A program made the position numbers and the translations under genes. From Streptomycetales bacterium (GTDB taxonomy: Bacteria; Actinomycetota; Actinomycetes; Prado026), in assembly GCA_025361995.1 (NCBI GenBank), contig JANYIP010000010.1, forward strand, positions 1-8,235: a stretch of DNA of 8,235 nucleotides, in the 5' to 3' direction. Under the pieces are notes generated by a model. That model ran no database searches. It saw only the letters and a program-made list of their open reading frames with translations, and was not told where the DNA came from. This document shows, piece after piece, positions 5,868-8,235 of this stretch (the first letter of the stretch is position 1; the number at the start of each line of letters is the position of its first letter).

Positions 5868-7229
5868 TCAGGCGCGGTCCAGCCGGCGCAGCAGCAGGCT
5901 CGACAGGACGGGTCTCGCGCCGGCCGCGCGCACGCCGTCCGCCACCTCGCGGTCGCTCGACACGACCACTACCGGCCGGCCGGGCGGCTCGGCCCGCACG
6001 AGCCGGCGGATGAGCTCGTCCGCGGTCTCCCCCTCGGGGCTGAAGAGCACGCGGACACCGCGTGGGGTAGCCGAGATCACGCGTCCCTCCAGCGTCGTCC
6101 CGTCGAAGACGCAGGTGACTTCGGCCCGGGTACGACCGGCAAGGACGGCCAGCCCGTTGACCAGGCGGTTGCGCTGCTCGGCCAGGGACAGGGTGCCGTA
6201 CCCGGTCTTGGTCACGTTGTAGCCGTCCACCACGAGGTGCACCTGCGGCAGGTCCAGCAGCTGGTCGAGCAGCGCGGGGTCGTCGGCCGCCAGCGCCCGG
6301 ACGGCCAGGTCCGACACCCCGGCCGTGGCCGGCGTCACCGCGCTGGTCGCACCGACACCGTCCGCCGGCCGACCGGCCGGACCACCGTCGAGCCGGTCAG
6401 GCAGCGGCGGGAGTGCGAGCTCGCGACGCAGCCCGTGGGCAGCCTCGACCACGGTGTCCATCAGCAGGCGCAGCCGGACGCTGTCCGCGTTGCGGCCCTC
6501 CCGAGCGGACCGGCGTGCGCTCTCGAGCGCCGCCTCGGCATCTGCTAGGCGCGTCCGCAGCCGGCGCCCTTCGATCTCGGCTGCCGATGCCGCCTCACGG
6601 GCCGCCAGCAGGCTCTGGGCCGCCTGCGCCGAGGTGTCGGCGACCGCAGTCCGCAACCGCCGCAGCTCGGCCTCGGCCTCACGCAGCCGGCGCCGCGACC
6701 CGATCGCGTCAGCCGCCTCGCGCGCCGTCTCGGCACGCGCCTGCTCCAGCGCCACGCGGGCCTGCGCACGTACTCCCTCGAGCTGCTCGCTGAGCCGGAC
6801 CAGCGCATCGCCGGCCTGCCGGTCGTCGGCGACCCGCTCGGCCGCGGCTAGCATCTGGGCGACCCGGTCAACCGCGGCCGTCCAGCCCGCCGGCCGGATC
6901 AGGTACGCCAGCGCGGCGACGTCGAGCGGATCGGCCGCGGGCACCGGCTCCCCCGCCTCCACCGCCCTGGCGAGCTCGGGCTGGGCCGTGCGGGCCGACG
7001 ACGCGACCCGCTGCCGGAACACCGGGTCACCCTCGAGCGCAGCCGCCAGCTGGGTCGCTCCCGACCGGGCCCGCTTCGTCGGCGTGAACCGGGCGACCGC
7101 CTTCAGCGAGGACGGCACCTCGTCCGCGGCCAGCCCGCCGAGGGCTGCGGCCGCAAGCGCCACCACACGCTGCCGCACCCCGCCGGGGAGCACTCCGCCG
7201 GGGAGCACCTGGTCGGGCTGGTCGCTCAT
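5868..7229 (-). CDS. Coiled-coil protein with C-terminal NYN (PIN-like) RNase domain
   Basis: This is a 453-aa protein, probably a cytoplasmic RNA-cleaving enzyme. Residues about 15-135 are an alanine-rich helical region; about 140-245 is a strongly charged coiled coil; about 280-305 is a G/A/P-rich linker; and about 329-450 is a YacP-like NYN domain. The acidic positions expected of the PIN-like metal site are visible: D335 in LVVDGYNVTK, D376 in VFDG, D404 in ETADELI and D426 in VVSSDREVADG. It therefore looks catalytically complete, but the RNA target is unknown. ATG 7229 overlaps the stop of the upstream gene as ATGA, which fixes the start; a longer frame running back to 7637 simply covers the upstream gene. 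Actinobacterial YacP/NYN proteins with this long N-terminal region are widespread and poorly described. Confidence 0.88.
   Translation of the reverse strand: MSDQPDQVLPGGVLPGGVRQRVVALAAAALGGLAADEVPSSLKAVARFTPTKRARSGATQLAAALEGDPVFRQRVASSARTAQPELARAVEAGEPVPAADPLDVAALAYLIRPAGWTAAVDRVAQMLAAAERVADDRQAGDALVRLSEQLEGVRAQARVALEQARAETAREAADAIGSRRRLREAEAELRRLRTAVADTSAQAAQSLLAAREAASAAEIEGRRLRTRLADAEAALESARRSAREGRNADSVRLRLLMDTVVEAAHGLRRELALPPLPDRLDGGPAGRPADGVGATSAVTPATAGVSDLAVRALAADDPALLDQLLDLPQVHLVVDGYNVTKTGYGTLSLAEQRNRLVNGLAVLAGRTRAEVTCVFDGTTLEGRVISATPRGVRVLFSPEGETADELIRRLVRAEPPGRPVVVVSSDREVADGVRAAGARPVLSSLLLRRLDRA
7180..7209. repeat. 15-bp tandem duplication inside the NYN gene
   Basis: CCGCCGGGGAGCACT (7180-7194) is followed at once by CCGCCGGGGAGCACC (7195-7209), 14 of 15 identical. 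On the minus strand it encodes LPGGV twice near residues 9-18 of the NYN protein and keeps frame. It is probably a recent slippage duplication with no obvious effect. Confidence 0.85.
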
Positions 7230-7483
7230 CCGGGGTCGGAGGTGGGCCCACCGGCGTCCGGGCGGGCGACGAGCTCCACCGAGTCGACGGCTGAGCACCA
7301 TCGGCAGCTCACCTGCTCCACCGCCTGGGCCAGGACCTCGGTCTCCTCGACGGTCGGGTCCCCGGCCAGGTCGAGGTGCAGGAACTCCCGTACCCGGCTC
7401 GAGCGGGTCACGTCGAAGCGGGTCAGGTTCCCGCACTGGGCGCAGCGCCATCGGGTGTCGGCGGTGGGGAGCGGGACTGGCAC
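7226..7483 (-). CDS. Small four-cysteine (zinc-ribbon-like) conserved hypothetical protein
   Basis: This is an 85-aa protein of unknown function. Two CxxC knuckles are present, C14-x2-C17 in WRCAQCGN and C60-x2-C63 in SCRWCSAV, spaced as in a treble-clef or zinc-ribbon fold that would hold one zinc ion. The segment between them (LTRFDVTRSSRVREFLHLDLAG) resembles a strand pair. GTG 7483 is chosen because GAGGAG lies 6 nt upstream on the minus strand. An open frame extends to 7573, but its extra residues contain no plausible signal. It overlaps the NYN gene by ATGA, so both are co-translated, and a role as a partner or RNA-binding helper of the NYN protein is an inference from that coupling. 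This is the first gene of the minus-strand group. Confidence 0.8.
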   Translation of the reverse strand: MPVPLPTADTRWRCAQCGNLTRFDVTRSSRVREFLHLDLAGDPTVEETEVLAQAVEQVSCRWCSAVDSVELVARPDAGGPTSDPG

Positions 7484-7533
7484 TGAGATCTCCTCGGCTT
7501 GGGACGTGAATTGCACGACCGGTGGTGGTCTCC

Positions 7534-7539
7534 AGGCTA
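7534..7539 (-). promoter_or_regulatory. Weak candidate -10 box for the zinc-ribbon/NYN group
   Basis: TAGCCT on the minus strand fits TANNNT and lies about 50 nt before GTG 7483. No recognisable -35 hexamer occurs at 16-19 nt upstream, so support is weak. Confidence 0.2.
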
Positions 7540-7555
7540 GGCGCTCGCGCTTGGC

Positions 7556-7573
7556 GTGGGTGCCGACACCCAC
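7556..7573. repeat. Perfect inverted repeat in the divergent spacer
   Basis: GTGGGTG-CCGA-CACCCAC is a 7-bp perfect stem with a 4-nt loop. It lies in the 217-nt gap between the divergently oriented zinc-ribbon and DUF4331 genes, about 128 nt before ATG 7701. It could be an operator or a transcript hairpin. Nothing else convincing was seen in this gap. Confidence 0.4.
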
Positions 7574-7700
7574 CTGGACCCACCGGGCCTATCCCCACCC
7601 GTCTGCACCCATCCGTGCACCCCGCTGCTCCGAACACCGACCGCTAACCCATTCGGCCGACAGGCGACCGCCTGGCGGACCCCGAACGAAGGAAGCGGTT

Positions 7701-8201
7701 ATGGACACATCCCGCACCAGGCTCAAGGCCCCGATGGCCTTGAGCCGAACCAGGTCCCGCAAACGGTCGGCTGCCTTCGTGGCCGCCGGAGCTGTGCTCG
7801 CCACAGCCGGGGCCGCAGCGCTCGGTCCGGTCGCAGCTCAGGCGTCAAGCCACCGCGAGGCACCACTCATCGCCGGTGCCCCGCAGTACGACAACACGGA
7901 CGTCTACGCGTTCGTGAGCCCGGACAAGCCCGACACCACCACGCTGATCGCCAACTGGATCCCGTTCGAGGACCCCGCAGGGGGCCCGAACTTCTACCAG
8001 TTCGCGACCGATGGGCTCTACGACATCAACATCGACAACAACGGTGATGCCAAGCCGGACATCACCTACCGGTGGGTGTTCAGCACGACGTACCAGAACA
8101 ACGCCACGTTCCTCTACAACACCGGCCCGGTCACCAGCCTCACCGACCCGGACCTGAACGTGGCGTTGTTCTGGTACGTCGTGCTGAACACCCACCGGTA
8201 G
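7701..8201 (+). CDS. Secreted DUF4331-family protein, truncated by a fold-back sequence
   Basis: This is the N-terminal part of an exported DUF4331 protein of unknown function. A long basic n-region with RSRKRS (18-23), a hydrophobic stretch (about 24-42) and AQA/SSHREAP give a signal peptide cut near residue 48. The mature start SSHREAPLIAGAPQYDNTDVYAFVSPD is the family hallmark. It continues with NWIPFEDPAGGPNFYQF, a D/N-rich segment (104-119) that could bind calcium, and FLYNTGPVTSLTDPDLNV. The start ATG 7701 follows GAAGGAAG (5-nt spacing). Family members are usually several hundred residues long, but this frame stops after 166. From about residue 155 the DNA is the exact reverse complement of 8032-8111, so the last twelve residues and the TAG stop are not family sequence. 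Trust the gene only to about 8155-8160. Confidence 0.82.
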   Translation: MDTSRTRLKAPMALSRTRSRKRSAAFVAAGAVLATAGAAALGPVAAQASSHREAPLIAGAPQYDNTDVYAFVSPDKPDTTTLIANWIPFEDPAGGPNFYQFATDGLYDINIDNNGDAKPDITYRWVFSTTYQNNATFLYNTGPVTSLTDPDLNVALFWYVVLNTHR

Positions 8202-8235
8202 GTGATGTCCGGCTTGGCATCACCGTTGTTGTCGA
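8032..8235. repeat. Perfect 80-bp inverted repeat ending at the window edge
   Basis: Bases 8032-8111 and 8156-8235 are exact reverse complements, separated by 44 nt (8112-8155). Pairing stops at 8112/8155 and runs right up to the final base of the window. The left arm is normal DUF4331 coding sequence, so the right arm is a back-copied, inverted version of it. This is typical of a snap-back chimera from amplification or of an assembly error at a contig end. Confidence 0.95.

Noticed and set aside
6325..7509. A 394-codon open frame on the plus strand
   Set aside because: It is antisense to the NYN and zinc-ribbon genes, and its serine/arginine/alanine-rich translation has no domain. High GC leaves stop-poor antisense frames.
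7242..7700. An upstream extension of the DUF4331 frame
   Set aside because: It crosses the zinc-ribbon gene in antisense and the divergent spacer. The signal peptide and a good ribosome binding site place the start at 7701.
8156..8201. A genuine early stop or a novel C-terminus of the DUF4331 protein
   Set aside because: These bases are the reverse complement of 8066-8111, so the residues are an antisense reading of the same gene.
8032..8235. An invertible element, transposon end or transcription terminator
   Set aside because: The left arm is ordinary coding sequence, there is no recombinase or target duplication, and the arms are far too long and perfect for a terminator.
1..8235. tRNA, rRNA, CRISPR, insertion sequence or prophage genes
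   Set aside because: Reading both strands showed no cloverleaf, regular spacer-repeat array, transposase motif or phage protein.

Overview
The window is high-GC actinobacterial DNA. The evidence is G/C-rich third codon positions, frequent GTG starts, a GASAVEY-type Flp pilin pair, a PimB-like phosphatidylinositol-mannoside mannosyltransferase, and an NlpC/P60 hydrolase behind a ydaO-type c-di-AMP riboswitch. The gene order NlpC/P60 - secreted protein - pimB resembles mycobacterial Rv2190c-Rv2189c-Rv2188c. The genus cannot be fixed from sequence alone. The last bases fold back on themselves perfectly, which suggests the window reaches the end of a draft or single-cell/metagenome contig.

Plus strand, 1-1700: the C-terminal part of a NarL-type sensor histidine kinase (its start lies outside the window) overlaps a LuxR/NarL response regulator. 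A Flp-type pilin follows almost immediately, then a second Flp pilin after a 165-nt leader that can form a strong GNRA-capped hairpin. No pilus assembly (tad) gene is visible. A 43-bp convergent spacer, part of a run of GCACTCA heptamers, separates this group from the next.

Minus strand, 7483-1744: two transcription groups read leftward. The first has a four-cysteine zinc-ribbon-like protein, a coiled-coil/NYN (PIN-like) putative RNase joined to it by an ATGA overlap, and a small CxxC/CxxC protein. The second begins with a promoter-like sequence and a c-di-AMP riboswitch. It continues with a secreted NlpC/P60 peptidoglycan hydrolase, a lipoprotein with a complete gluzincin HExxH...E motif, and pimB. 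This looks like a cell-envelope module: wall cleavage, a surface metalloprotease-like lipoprotein and PIM glycolipid synthesis, at least the first gene being under c-di-AMP control.

Plus strand, 7701-8235: a secreted DUF4331 protein starts divergently. Its reading frame ends early because the final 80 bases are an exact reverse complement of 8032-8111. This is most simply a chimeric fold-back at a contig end, so the apparent stop and last dozen residues should not be trusted.

No tRNA, rRNA, CRISPR array, insertion sequence or prophage gene was seen, and no gene-free stretch exceeds 300 bases.
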